This document shows positions 44,956-54,045 of a DNA stretch of 64,000 bases, in pieces. The notes beneath the pieces were generated by a model that did not search any database, was not told where the DNA came from, and worked only from the letters and a program-made list of their open reading frames with translations. The stretch covers positions 2,807,875 to 2,871,874 of the forward strand of contig NZ_HE978634.1 in assembly GCF_000312045.1 (NCBI RefSeq), written 5' to 3'. Both the position numbers and the translations under genes were made by a program. Each line of letters opens with the position of its first letter. The first letter of the stretch is position 1. The DNA is from Noviherbaspirillum massiliense JC206 (GTDB lineage: Bacteria > Pseudomonadota > Gammaproteobacteria > Burkholderiales > Burkholderiaceae_D).

Positions 44956-46899
44956 TCAATGGCTGATGAGGATGTCAGTATACGTGGCGGCGACCGCGGG
45001 CGGCACCGGGACCTCGATCGCGGCACAGATTGCGCGCAGCAGGTCGGCGAGAGCCTGCGGCAAAGCTTCCTCGGAAGAAACCGCCAGAAGCGCCTTGAAC
45101 AGTGCCGGCTTGGCCAGGGGCGCCAGCCGGTTGATGCGATCCAGCGCTTGCCGGACGCGGGCAAAATCGATGGTATCGGCGGGCAGAAGCGCCGCCTCGG
45201 TCAGGCGCAGATCCTTGCACGATGCAGCCGCGCGCAGGAAGGGTACCGTGGGCGATTCATGCTTCCCGGAAGCAGCGACATGCGCCAGCAGCGAAAGCAA
45301 TACCGCCACTTCCTGCCTGACTGCTTCCAGCCTGGCATAGCTTGCGGGAGTGGCGCGGCCGGCGCGCGAGTCGAGCCGACGCGACAGAACAGTCTGCAGC
45401 ACGAATTCCGTCAGCGTCATCCTTTGGTCGGCGGCAATCAGCCGGTTGACGGTCGAAAGCAGTGCCTGCCTTTCCGCACCCGGCAACTGCTTCAGCACAG
45501 GCGTGGCCAGATCAAGCAAAGGCAGGCGCGCGCTTTTCGGCAGCCGGCCGATACTTTGCGCGAGGAAGGCGCAAAACTCTGCCTGTGCCGGCGCATCGGC
45601 TTTCAACACGACCATCTGGGCTTCCCGCTCGGCGCCGCTGCCAAGGAGCATGGCATAGACCATGGCACGGGCAGCTTCCGGCTCGCGGATTGCCTCGTCG
45701 AGTTCGGGGGCGAGCGAAACCGAAGCGGAGGCACCGCGGAAGGCTTCCGGAGTGGTCGCAGGTACCGATGCCATCGCCGTCTGCAATCCTGCATGTCCTG
45801 TAAAAGCTGGCGCGACATAAGGCAGATCCGGCAAGCGCTCTGCAGGCGGATCGAAGGCCGGCAGTTCCGGAGCCTCAAGCAGGTCCACCTGCCTGCCATA
45901 AATGCGCCGCAACCGTTCTTTGATGGGCGGATGCGTGGCGAACATGCCGCTCAACAGATTGCGCTTCGGCGCGGCGAGGAACAGGTGCGACAGCAGTTCG
46001 GCATTCGGATGGCGGATGCGCGATCCGGTTTCCATGCTGCGCGTCAGGCCACCGATCTTGCGCAGGGCGCCGCCAATGCCGTCGGCATTGCGCGTGAACT
46101 GCACCGCGCTGGCATCGGCGAGAAATTCCCGCTGGCGCGACACCGCCGCCTTGATCAGGCGGCCGAAGAAGATGCCGATATAGCCCACCAGGAGCAAGGC
46201 GAAGCCCACCGCGCGCAAGATGGAACGGGCGGGCCTTTCCTTGTCGTCGCGGCTGTACCAGCCCCAGGAGGATGTGCCGAAATCCATCAGGTGCTGCCCG
46301 AAGCTGGCCAGCATCTGGATGCCGAATATGACGCCGATCAGGCGGACATTCAGCCGCATGTCGCCATTCAGGATATGACTGAATTCATGCGCAACCACAC
46401 CCTGCAATTCGTCGCGCGTCAGCCGCGTCAACGCGCCGCGGGTCACGGCAAGCGCCGCCTCGTTCGGGTTGTAGCCGGCCGCAAAGGCATTGATGGCGTC
46501 CTCGCGATCCATGACATAGACATTCGGGCAGGCGATGCCGGAAGCCAGCGCCATTTCCTCGACCACGTTCAGCAGCCGCTTTTCAAGGAAATCCTGCGAT
46601 GCCGGCGCGACCAGCCGCCCGCCGGCCATTCTTGCCACTGCATCGCCGCCATCGCGCAGCTTGACCATTTCCAGCATGGTGCCCGCGGCGATCAGGACCA
46701 GCGTGACCAGGGTATTGGTGGCGAAGAAGCCGCGCGGATAGACATGGGACTGCAAGGGATGGAAAGCCTGGCTCGCATGCCAGATCAGGGCCATTGCCGC
46801 ATTGACGGCGATGACGATCGCGATGACCGCGAGGATGAACAGGATGACCAGCGTCCTGCTGTGTCGGCGCGCCTCATCCTGCCTTTCGAAGAAATTCAT
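44956..46899 (-). CDS. M48-family membrane metalloprotease with long C-terminal extension
   Basis: A 647-residue protein. Residues about 15-75 give two membrane segments, then an M48/HtpX-like catalytic domain with zinc motif HEFSHILNGD (near 168) and the third ligand in REFLADASAVQF (near 260). Further hydrophobic segments lie at about 180-235. The C-terminal half (about 330-647) is a helical extension without a recognised motif. Partnership with LemA, 52 bases upstream, is common and suggests membrane protein quality control. Confidence 0.88.
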   Translation of the reverse strand: MNFFERQDEARRHSRTLVILFILAVIAIVIAVNAAMALIWHASQAFHPLQSHVYPRGFFATNTLVTLVLIAAGTMLEMVKLRDGGDAVARMAGGRLVAPASQDFLEKRLLNVVEEMALASGIACPNVYVMDREDAINAFAAGYNPNEAALAVTRGALTRLTRDELQGVVAHEFSHILNGDMRLNVRLIGVIFGIQMLASFGQHLMDFGTSSWGWYSRDDKERPARSILRAVGFALLLVGYIGIFFGRLIKAAVSRQREFLADASAVQFTRNADGIGGALRKIGGLTRSMETGSRIRHPNAELLSHLFLAAPKRNLLSGMFATHPPIKERLRRIYGRQVDLLEAPELPAFDPPAERLPDLPYVAPAFTGHAGLQTAMASVPATTPEAFRGASASVSLAPELDEAIREPEAARAMVYAMLLGSGAEREAQMVVLKADAPAQAEFCAFLAQSIGRLPKSARLPLLDLATPVLKQLPGAERQALLSTVNRLIAADQRMTLTEFVLQTVLSRRLDSRAGRATPASYARLEAVRQEVAVLLSLLAHVAASGKHESPTVPFLRAAASCKDLRLTEAALLPADTIDFARVRQALDRINRLAPLAKPALFKALLAVSSEEALPQALADLLRAICAAIEVPVPPAVAATYTDILISH

Positions 46900-46951
46900 C
46901 GTGCCGAAGCCGATCAGGTTCGCTTCCGGTTCGCCATACTGGGCAGCACGT

Positions 46952-47539
46952 TCAGAACGACACCTTCACTGCCTTGCGTTCTTCAGGCGCCTCGGTTGCC
47001 TGCAGCAATTCAGCCGGCTTGAAGGAAAACATGCTGGCGATGAACGAGCCCGGGAACTGCTCTAGCGAAATGTTGTATTGCATGACGCCGTCGTTATAGG
47101 CCTGGCGGGCAAAGGCAATGCGGTTTTCGGTGCTGCTCAGTTCTTCGGTCAGCTGCATCATGTTTTGATTGGCCTTGAGTTCTGGATAGGCTTCCGACAG
47201 GGCGAACATCTTGCCGAGCGATGAAGCCAGCATTCCTTCGGCAGCGGCCATCTGCTGTATCGCGTCCGCATTGGCCGGATTGCCGGCTGCTCTCGCATTG
47301 GCGCTGGCGGCTTGGTTGCGCGCTGCAATGACCGCTTCCAGCGTTTGCCGCTCATGCTGCATGTAAGTCTTTGCCGTTTCCACCAGGTTCGGAATCAGGT
47401 CGTAACGCCGCTTCAGCTGCACATCGATCTGGGCAAAGGCGTTCCTGAACTGGTTGCGCAGCGACACAAGGCGGTTGTAGGCGCCCACTGCCCAGAACAG
47501 GGCCAGCATCGGCAGCGCCAGGACGACGATCATTGCCAT
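46952..47539 (-). CDS. lemA: LemA-family membrane protein
   Basis: A 195-residue protein with an N-terminal membrane segment (VVLALPMLALFWAVGAY) and the LemA helical domain: YNRLVSLRNQFRNAFAQIDV, KRRYDLIPNLVETAKTYM and AYPELKANQNMMQLTEEL. A strong GGGGAGGA ribosome site precedes ATG 47539. A terminator-like hairpin sits directly in front of this ribosome site. Confidence 0.93.
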   Translation of the reverse strand: MAMIVVLALPMLALFWAVGAYNRLVSLRNQFRNAFAQIDVQLKRRYDLIPNLVETAKTYMQHERQTLEAVIAARNQAASANARAAGNPANADAIQQMAAAEGMLASSLGKMFALSEAYPELKANQNMMQLTEELSSTENRIAFARQAYNDGVMQYNISLEQFPGSFIASMFSFKPAELLQATEAPEERKAVKVSF

Positions 47540-47555
47540 GTTTTTCCTCCCCAAG

Positions 47556-47589
47556 AAAAAAGCCGCCGGCCAGAACTGGCGGGCGGCTT
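47556..47589 (-). terminator. Terminator hairpin between dolP and lemA
   Basis: On the minus strand AAGCCGCC and GGCGGCTT arms with a small inner stem (GCCAGTTCTGGC) are followed by TTTTTCTT. It lies about 31 bases after the dolP stop and ends only a few bases before the lemA ribosome site. Confidence 0.8.
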
Positions 47590-47598
47590 ACTATAGCA
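47590..47598 (-). promoter_or_regulatory. Candidate extended -10 for lemA
   Basis: TGCTATAGT on the minus strand fits an extended -10. The predicted start (about 47583) falls inside the left arm of the terminator, so lemA transcripts would lack the full stem. Confidence 0.35.
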
Positions 47599-47620
47599 TT
47601 CCCGTCGGAACGCTCAGGGA

Positions 47621-48283
47621 TCAGTTCCTGCTGCCCTGATTGTCCGGAATGCTTTGTGTCTCGGCGACGGGACCCAGCTGCTTCAGGTCGTCTTCCGAAA
47701 TGTATTCGAATACCTTGACCACTTTCTTCACACCGCTGATGCCGCTTGCCGCATTGGCAGCGAGCTGGCCTTCGCGCTGTGTCACGCGGCCCATCAGGTA
47801 GACATTGCCGCGCTCGGTGACGACCTTGACGGAGTTGGCATACAAGTCGCGGGTATCGACGAGCGCCGCTTTTACCCTGCCGGTAATCAGGGTATCGTTC
47901 GAGCGGGAAGCGATGCTGGACAGGAAGGTCACTTCGAGCTCATTGATCACCGATTCGACGTTCTCGATCGCCGCCGCTTCGCGCTCGACCGCTGCCTTCA
48001 TGGCTTCGTCCCTCACTTCACCGGTCAGCAACACCTTGCGGTTGAAGCTGCTCACATTCACATGGCCGGCGTCGCCAACCAGTTTGGTGATGCGGCCTTC
48101 GCCCTTCAGGACGATCGCCTTGTCTTCGGTCTGGGCCCCGAAGGTACGGCGATCCGATGCTGCCAGCGTGCCCACTACGGCAGTGCCGATGGCCATCTCG
48201 ATGCATCCTTGCAGGCTGCCTGCGACCACTGCGCACAGGGCAAGGGTTGCGAGGGGACGTGTAAGGCGCTGCAGTTTAATCAT
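47621..48283 (-). CDS. dolP: Dual BON-domain lipoprotein (DolP/YraP-like)
   Basis: A 220-residue outer-membrane lipoprotein: signal peptide ending in the lipobox SLQGC (Cys near residue 26), then two BON domains (about 50-115 and 125-195; [20 protein letters not shown] and [16 protein letters not shown]). DolP binds anionic lipid near division sites and supports outer-membrane integrity. The start overlaps the diaA stop by 8 bases. Order rsmI-lpoA-yraN-diaA-dolP matches E. coli. Confidence 0.92.
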   Translation of the reverse strand: MIKLQRLTRPLATLALCAVVAGSLQGCIEMAIGTAVVGTLAASDRRTFGAQTEDKAIVLKGEGRITKLVGDAGHVNVSSFNRKVLLTGEVRDEAMKAAVEREAAAIENVESVINELEVTFLSSIASRSNDTLITGRVKAALVDTRDLYANSVKVVTERGNVYLMGRVTQREGQLAANAASGISGVKKVVKVFEYISEDDLKQLGPVAETQSIPDNQGSRN

Positions 48284-48872
48284 TCGTATCTTCTCCAAAC
48301 AGGGCGACGTCGATACCGTCGCATAAACAATGAATCGTGAGCAAATGCACTTCCTGGATGCGAGCCGTGCGGTCGTGCGGCACGCAGATATGCACATCGG
48401 CATCGGTCAGGCGCTTGCCGATGGCGCCGCCGCCCTTGCCAGTCAATGCAACGATCCGCATGTCCCGCTCCAGCGCAGCGTCGATCGCCGCTACCACGTT
48501 GGGCGAATTGCCGGAAGTCGATAGCGCGAGCAGCACATCGCCCGGTTGGCCGAATGCCTGCACCTGCTTGCTGAAAATCTCCTGGTAGCTGTAGTCGTTG
48601 CCGACCGCCGTGAGGATAGAAGTGTCGGTCGTCAATGCAATCGCTGCCAGCGGCAGGCGCTCGCGTTCGAAGCGGCCTACCAGTTCGGCCGCGAAATGCT
48701 GGCAATCCGCTGCCGAGCCGCCGTTGCCGCAGGCGAGAATCTTGTTGCCGTTCGACAAAGCATTGAACATGAGCTCCACTGCGAGCCCGATGGGCTGCGC
48801 AAGCGCAGCACCGGCTTGGAGCTTGAGATTCGCGCTTTCCTGGAAGTGGGCGAGGATACGTTGCTTGTTCAT
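48276..48872 (-). CDS. diaA: SIS-domain protein DiaA / phosphoheptose isomerase-like
   Basis: A 198-residue sugar isomerase-fold protein. The substrate loop is [20 protein letters not shown] (near residue 48), followed by [19 protein letters not shown], and the C-terminal [18 protein letters not shown] is closest to DiaA, the DnaA-binding replication timing factor. GmhA-type phosphoheptose isomerase is the alternative, and some of its key residues are retained. Synteny with yraN and dolP favours DiaA. Confidence 0.85.
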   Translation of the reverse strand: MNKQRILAHFQESANLKLQAGAALAQPIGLAVELMFNALSNGNKILACGNGGSAADCQHFAAELVGRFERERLPLAAIALTTDTSILTAVGNDYSYQEIFSKQVQAFGQPGDVLLALSTSGNSPNVVAAIDAALERDMRIVALTGKGGGAIGKRLTDADVHICVPHDRTARIQEVHLLTIHCLCDGIDVALFGEDTND

Positions 48873-49075
48873 AGTGTTGGCGATTATAAAGCAGGCGTGG
48901 TCTTGCCGAGCCGAATGATGACGAAAAACAAGGCATGTTCCGGCATATTTCCCATGCCTGGCGACAGAATCAGCGGAATTATTGACGGATTGAAATGTGA
49001 ATCGGGATGCGGCGGCGGGATGGCATCAGCGCCTGTTATGCATTGGCTAATGAGTCGGTGGCGAGCGGCGAGCGC

Positions 49076-49450
49076 TCAGGCATCGATTGCATTTTTCAGC
49101 CAGGTCATCTGTTCGCCGTCGATGGCGATGACATCGAAGCGGCATGCTGGCAGGTTTGTGTAACGTTGCAGAAAAACCTGCGCCGCGATCACGAGGCGCG
49201 CCTGCTTGCGTGCCGTGACACTGATGGCGGCGCCGCCGTAGCGCATGTCTGCGCGCTTACGGACTTCCACGAACACCAGCATCTCGCAGTCCTGCATGAT
49301 GAGGTCGATTTCGCCGCCCTTGCAACGAAAGTTGCGCTCGACCAGGGCCAAGCCCTGACGCTGCAGGTATTGCAGCGCATCATCTTCGGCTGCCTGCCCG
49401 ATCACCTGCTTGTCAGTGCGCCGGCGAAATGAATCGAACAGTCCCATCAT
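49076..49450 (-). CDS. yraN: YraN / UPF0102 family nuclease-like protein
   Basis: A 124-residue protein with the restriction-endonuclease-like fold of UPF0102: GQAAEDDALQYLQRQGLALV, GEIDLIMQDCEMLVFVEVR (catalytic-looking Asp and Glu-x-Arg) and FDVIAID. Its start overlaps the lpoA stop by 4 bases. Substrate unknown. Confidence 0.93.
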   Translation of the reverse strand: MMGLFDSFRRRTDKQVIGQAAEDDALQYLQRQGLALVERNFRCKGGEIDLIMQDCEMLVFVEVRKRADMRYGGAAISVTARKQARLVIAAQVFLQRYTNLPACRFDVIAIDGEQMTWLKNAIDA

Positions 49451-50667
49451 TGCGTAGCGGCGACGACGCCGCCGTCGCGATAGACGGCATGCGGGGTGCT
49501 GCGTTCAAAGAAGGCGGTCTTCTGGCCAAAGCGTACCGTCAGCTTTCCGGTCACGCCATCCAGCTGGAAATTGGTGTGGTCATAGGCGATTTCCCGTCCC
49601 ACGCGGAAGGCATCGATGCCGAGCGCATACAGGCGTTCGAGATCGGCGCTGCGCTTCTGGTCCGCGCTCACTACCGGGCGCGGATAGATCATCACTGCAG
49701 GATGATCGGGCTGCAGCTGCCAGGGAATATCGAGCAGGCGGGTGCCGTCCATGGCGATGGCCGGTTCTTCGGCTCGCCGTTCGGAAAGAGCAAAGGGATT
49801 GAGCTGGGAAGTGCCATAAAGAGGAATCTGACTGCCGACGATGGCGCGCACGTGCATCGCCTGGTCGGCGTCAAGCGCGGCAAACAGCAGTGTCGACTTG
49901 TCGGACTGGATACGCTTCTTCAGTTCCAGCAGGCTTCTTCCGTTGAGGTAACCGCCGGGCGCATTGATTTCGACCATTTCCTGCTCCCGCCCCATGCGTT
50001 GCCACTCTGCAGCAAATGCCTTGGCGGCACGCTGTTGCCAGGCAGCGCTGGTCGCCAGCACGAAGGCCTTGGTCTTCGATTTGTCCTTGCCGGCCCAGAT
50101 GGCGGCCTGCTTCGCCTCGTCTTCGACCGACAATCCCATGAGCAGCATCTTCGGCGGCGCTTCGACTTCCGCATCCGGCTGGGTCAGTGCAATGGTGGGT
50201 TTGCTGATATTGCCGCTCTGCGCCAGGGCGGTCACGCCGCTGCGCGAGAGCGGTCCGATCACGATGTCGCTCTGCGCCGCGGCCTTGTTATAGGCGGACA
50301 ATACATCCTGGGGCGCATCGCTGGTCTCGACCACATTGACTTCAATCCCGGCCTGGTCGCGTTCAAATGCGGCAAGAAAACCGGCACGCAACGCCTCTGC
50401 CGGCTGGCGCAAAGCGTCCGACTGGAGCGGCAGGAGCAGGGACATGCGCACCAAGGGCTTCAGTGGAAGAATTTCGGTGGTCGGTATGGAAACGGCACCG
50501 GTCACTGGCCCGAATTGAAGCGGCGCATCCGGAGTGGATGTGGATGGAGCGACACTCGCGGTCGTCGCCACTGGCTCGGCAACATTGGTTGAATTTGCCT
50601 GCACGGGGAGGCACAATCCGCCGAGTACGCTTCCGATGAACAATGCTTTCGCCACGTGGTAAAACAT
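49447..50667 (-). CDS. lpoA: LpoA-family penicillin-binding protein activator
   Basis: A 406-residue periplasmic protein with a signal peptide ending about VQAN (no clear lipobox Cys) and a periplasmic-binding-protein-like domain (about 70-400; RMSLLLPLQSDALRQPAEAL, VETSDAPQDVLSAYNKAA, SDIVIGPLSRSGVTALA). This corresponds to the C-terminal domain of LpoA, which stimulates PBP1A; the N-terminal TPR domain of E. coli LpoA is missing. Divergent from rsmI by 14 bases. Confidence 0.88.
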   Translation of the reverse strand: MFYHVAKALFIGSVLGGLCLPVQANSTNVAEPVATTASVAPSTSTPDAPLQFGPVTGAVSIPTTEILPLKPLVRMSLLLPLQSDALRQPAEALRAGFLAAFERDQAGIEVNVVETSDAPQDVLSAYNKAAAQSDIVIGPLSRSGVTALAQSGNISKPTIALTQPDAEVEAPPKMLLMGLSVEDEAKQAAIWAGKDKSKTKAFVLATSAAWQQRAAKAFAAEWQRMGREQEMVEINAPGGYLNGRSLLELKKRIQSDKSTLLFAALDADQAMHVRAIVGSQIPLYGTSQLNPFALSERRAEEPAIAMDGTRLLDIPWQLQPDHPAVMIYPRPVVSADQKRSADLERLYALGIDAFRVGREIAYDHTNFQLDGVTGKLTVRFGQKTAFFERSTPHAVYRDGGVVAATQ

Positions 50668-50681
50668 TCTCGCCTCTCCCG

Positions 50682-51590
50682 ATGACTCAACCTGACTCCA
50701 ACCTGTCCGCCACTTTGCCGCTGATGCAAGAAGTGTCGCAACAGGTTTATCCCGCTTCCACATTATATGTGGTGGGCACACCCATTGGAAATGCCGCCGA
50801 TATCGGCTTGCGGGCGCTCAATGTGCTGTCCCTTGTCGACGCAGTGGCCTGCGAGGATACCCGCAATACCGCGCATCTGCTGGCGCGCTATGGCATCTCG
50901 AAGGAACTGATCCCGGCGCATGAACACAACGAGCGCGAAGCCGCGGAAAAACTGATCCGCCGCCTGCGGGGTGGCGCACGCATCGCGCTGGTGTCCGACG
51001 CAGGCACGCCAGCGATATCCGATCCCGGCGCGCGCATCGTGGACGCGGTGCATGCAGCGGGCTTGCGGGTGATGCCGGTGCCCGGCGCATCGGCGGTAAT
51101 CGGCGCCTTGTCGGCCAGCGGACTGGTGAATGACAGGTTCCATTTCGTCGGTTTCCTGCCGGCGAAGGCGAAGCAGCGCGAAGCGGCACTCGTGGAGTTG
51201 CGCAAGCTGCCTGCAACGCTGGTGTTTTACGAAGCGCCGCACCGGATCGTGGAAACCGTCGATGCGCTGCATGCCGTACTCGGTGCGGAGCGGCAGATCG
51301 TGTTTGCGCGCGAGCTCACAAAGCTGTTCGAGGAAATCCATCGCTGCCGCTTGTCGGATGCGGCTGCCTGGCTCGCCGCGGACGCCCACCATCAGAAAGG
51401 TGAATTCGTGATCGTGGTCGAAGGCGCGCCCGCAGCGGGAAGCGCCGAGGATGCCGAAGCCGAACGCATCCTCGCCATCCTGCTTGAGGAATGCCCGGTG
51501 AAGCAGGCGGCGTCGCTGGCAGCCCGCATCACGGGGCAGAAAAAGAATGCCCTGTATGACCTCGCGTTGAGAATGAAAGAACAAGGCTAA
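50682..51590 (+). CDS. rsmI: 16S rRNA (cytidine1402-2'-O)-methyltransferase
   Basis: A 302-residue SAM-dependent methyltransferase of the tetrapyrrole methylase fold. TLYVVGTPIGNAADIGLRAL opens the domain, VDAVACEDTRNTAHLL and VSDAGTPAISDPGARIVDA are family motifs, and VPGASAVIGALSASGL follows. The start is uncertain (ATG 50682 or 50724). Convergent with rlpA by 8 bases. Confidence 0.96.
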   Translation: MTQPDSNLSATLPLMQEVSQQVYPASTLYVVGTPIGNAADIGLRALNVLSLVDAVACEDTRNTAHLLARYGISKELIPAHEHNEREAAEKLIRRLRGGARIALVSDAGTPAISDPGARIVDAVHAAGLRVMPVPGASAVIGALSASGLVNDRFHFVGFLPAKAKQREAALVELRKLPATLVFYEAPHRIVETVDALHAVLGAERQIVFARELTKLFEEIHRCRLSDAAAWLAADAHHQKGEFVIVVEGAPAAGSAEDAEAERILAILLEECPVKQAASLAARITGQKKNALYDLALRMKEQG

Positions 51591-51598
51591 CCCGGAAA

Positions 51599-52669
51599 TC
51601 AGCGCTGCACGATCATGGGTTTCGGCGCGCCGGCCTGCTGCAGCTTTTGCGCGGCCAGCGCAGCTTCCGTGCGCGAGGCAAATGGCCCGGCATACAGACG
51701 ATAGCCCATGCCATGCACCGCCACCTCCACCGTCGGCAGGCTGAGGTCCCAATTCTTCATCAGCCTGGCGCGCGCCGTTTCCGCATTTCCTGCCTGGGCG
51801 TAGGCGCCGAGCTGCAGGTAGATGCCGGAGGCTGCGGTCGTTGCGGATGCTCCGGCAGCGGCCGTCTGTGCCGCCTCCTGGGTAGCTGGCGTACTGCTGC
51901 TCGCAATGTTGCCACCCACCGCGCTCGCGCCTTCGGCGACGGACGCGGCCTGCGTTTCGGTATTGGATTGGCTCCCTTCGCCGCGCGCCATCTGCTCGCG
52001 CTTGCTGTCGGCAATGCGGGCGATTTCATCGGGCAGCAGTCGTTCGACCTCGAGAGTGCTGCTTCCGTTGGCAAGATAGCCGAGCTTGAGCGCCGCAGCG
52101 TAAGACAGGTCGATGATGCGGCTCGAGTGGAACGGCCCGCGGTCATTGACCCGAACGATCACCTGCTTGCCATTGGCAAGATTGGTGATGCGTGCGTAGG
52201 ACGGAATCGGCAAGGTTGGATGCGCCGCGGTCATTTTGTACATATCGTAGGGCTCGCCCGACGATGTCTTCTGGCCGTGGAATTTCTTTCCGTACCAGCT
52301 GCCGATGCCGCGCTGCTTGAAAGGCCGCAGGTCGGTAAACGGCCTGTAGGTCTTGCCGAACACGACGTAGGGCCGGTTGCCACGGCTGGAATACGGCTCC
52401 ACCCTGGGTTCCGGATCTTCCAGATCGAGCAAGCCCTCAGGCGGATTGTCGCCGGGACCGTCATCCTGATAATAGGCGCCGCGTCCCGAGCCGGCCGGCG
52501 GCAGCTTCGGAATATTGGCAGAGGAGGATTTGCCGGACGGGCGCGAAGCCGACGTGGTGGCTGAAGGGGATAGCGGAGCGGTGCTGCATCCGGCAATGAG
52601 CAGCGCCGACATGACTGCGGCAAGCCATGAGAAAAGACATCGCCCGCGGGCATGGTGAATGAATGGCAT
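51599..52669 (-). CDS. rlpA: Septal ring lipoprotein RlpA with SPOR domain
   Basis: A 356-residue lipoprotein: lipobox LIAGC (Cys near 28), a Ser/Pro-rich linker, the double-psi beta-barrel domain (about 115-215; GIGSWYGKKFHGQKTSSGE and VNDRGPFHSSRIIDLSY), and a C-terminal SPOR domain (about 280-356). RlpA cuts denuded glycan in some species. A GGGGAG ribosome site precedes ATG 52669. It is the last gene of the mre-mrd-rodA series. Confidence 0.94.
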   Translation of the reverse strand: MPFIHHARGRCLFSWLAAVMSALLIAGCSTAPLSPSATTSASRPSGKSSSANIPKLPPAGSGRGAYYQDDGPGDNPPEGLLDLEDPEPRVEPYSSRGNRPYVVFGKTYRPFTDLRPFKQRGIGSWYGKKFHGQKTSSGEPYDMYKMTAAHPTLPIPSYARITNLANGKQVIVRVNDRGPFHSSRIIDLSYAAALKLGYLANGSSTLEVERLLPDEIARIADSKREQMARGEGSQSNTETQAASVAEGASAVGGNIASSSTPATQEAAQTAAAGASATTAASGIYLQLGAYAQAGNAETARARLMKNWDLSLPTVEVAVHGMGYRLYAGPFASRTEAALAAQKLQQAGAPKPMIVQR

Positions 52670-52837
52670 CGCGCTCCCCTTTCCAATGCTGCGAGATGCG
52701 CTCTGCGTGGCACAGCATGGCAAGGCAGGAAGCACTGCATGCCGTCCTGCGTCTCCCCACACTGCGAAGCAAAGGATGCCATCCTCCCAGACGACAATCC
52801 GTCAACGCATCTTCTGATTTTTCCTGACGGAATAGTT

Positions 52838-52864
52838 TGCCACGGCATCTCCCATGCCGTGGCA
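52838..52864. repeat. Perfect stem-loop between rodA and rlpA
   Basis: TGCCACGGCAT-N5-ATGCCGTGGCA: 11-base arms, 5-base loop, in the 258-base gap. No T run on the minus side, so it may stabilise the rodA mRNA end rather than terminate. I see no gene in the gap. Confidence 0.6.
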
Positions 52865-52927
52865 CAAGTTTGTAAGCGTACTTAACGCCGGTTGACGGTT
52901 ATGGCCAGTACGATTTAACGGGTCTCA

Positions 52928-54040
52928 TCAGCTTTGCACCAGTTTTCGGTGACGCTGGATACTCATGAGCATGCCGGCGCCCAGTCCCAGCGTGGCAAGC
53001 GCGGTGCCGCCATAGCTGAAGAAAGGCAGCGGCACGCCGACCACCGGCAGGATGCCGCTCACCATCCCCATGTTCACGAAGGCATAGGTAAAGAAAATCA
53101 TGGTGATGGCGCCGGCAAGCAGGCGGGCAAAGAATGTGGGCGCGTTGGCGGAAATGATGAGGCCCCGGCTGATGAGGAGCAGGTACAGGATCAGCAGGAT
53201 CACATTGCCGATGAGGCCGAACTCTTCCGAATAGACGGCGAAAATGAAGTCCGTGGTGCGCTCCGGGATGAATTCCAGGTGAGTCTGGGTCCCGTGCAGC
53301 CAGCCCTTGCCGGTGACGCCGCCCGAGCCGATCGCAATCGTCGACTGGATGATGTGGAAACCCTTGCCGAGCGGGTCGGTCGTCGGATCGATCAGGGTCA
53401 TTACGCGGGCACGCTGGTAGTCATGCAGCATGGACCAGACGACTGGCAGGCTGGCAGCGCCTGCCAGAAAGAGAGCGAGCAGAACTTTCCAGGACAGGCC
53501 CGCGAGAAAAATCACATAGAAGCCGGCTGCCAACACGAGCAGCGCAGTGCCCAAGTCGGGCTGCTTCGCGATGAGACCGACCGGGATCACGAGCAGGATT
53601 CCCGCCAGCAGGAAGTCCTGCCAGCGCAACGCGCCTTCGCGTTTCTGGAAGAACCATGCGAGCATCAGCGGCACGGCGATTTTCAGCAGTTCGGAAGGTT
53701 GAATCACGACGCCGACATTGATCCAGCGCCGTGCGCCCTTTTTGATGATGCCGAACATGGCGACCGCAATCAGCAATGCCACGCCCACGGTGTACAGCGG
53801 TACGGCAAAGCGCATCAGGGTTTGCGGTGGCACCAGCGCTGCGACCCACATGATGACGAAGGCGATCAGGATGTTGCGCATCTGATCCTCGACCCGTCCC
53901 GGAAAATCGATCCCGGCCGAATGCAGAGTGACCAGACCCACGCACAGGATCAGGAAGATGATCAGCGCCAGCGGACCGTCGAACACGCTGAAGTAGGGTT
54001 TGATGCTTGGCCACAGGGGCCGCTTTTCGGCGTAGTACAT
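52928..54040 (-). CDS. rodA: Rod-shape peptidoglycan glycosyltransferase RodA
   Basis: A 370-residue SEDS-family polymerase with about ten membrane segments. Catalytic and signature regions are visible: IKKGARRWINVGVVIQPSEL (in part), FVNMGMVSGILPVVGVPLPF and SYGGTALATLGLGAG. RodA polymerises lipid II with PBP2 during elongation. It starts 5 bases after mrdA. Confidence 0.96.
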   Translation of the reverse strand: MYYAEKRPLWPSIKPYFSVFDGPLALIIFLILCVGLVTLHSAGIDFPGRVEDQMRNILIAFVIMWVAALVPPQTLMRFAVPLYTVGVALLIAVAMFGIIKKGARRWINVGVVIQPSELLKIAVPLMLAWFFQKREGALRWQDFLLAGILLVIPVGLIAKQPDLGTALLVLAAGFYVIFLAGLSWKVLLALFLAGAASLPVVWSMLHDYQRARVMTLIDPTTDPLGKGFHIIQSTIAIGSGGVTGKGWLHGTQTHLEFIPERTTDFIFAVYSEEFGLIGNVILLILYLLLISRGLIISANAPTFFARLLAGAITMIFFTYAFVNMGMVSGILPVVGVPLPFFSYGGTALATLGLGAGMLMSIQRHRKLVQS

Positions 54041-54045
54041 TGCAA

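Noticed and set aside
44941-47022. A 693-codon plus-strand open frame opposite the M48 protease
   Set aside because: Antisense to a protein with clear HExxH and LemA partnership; product is Gln/Arg/His rich without motifs.
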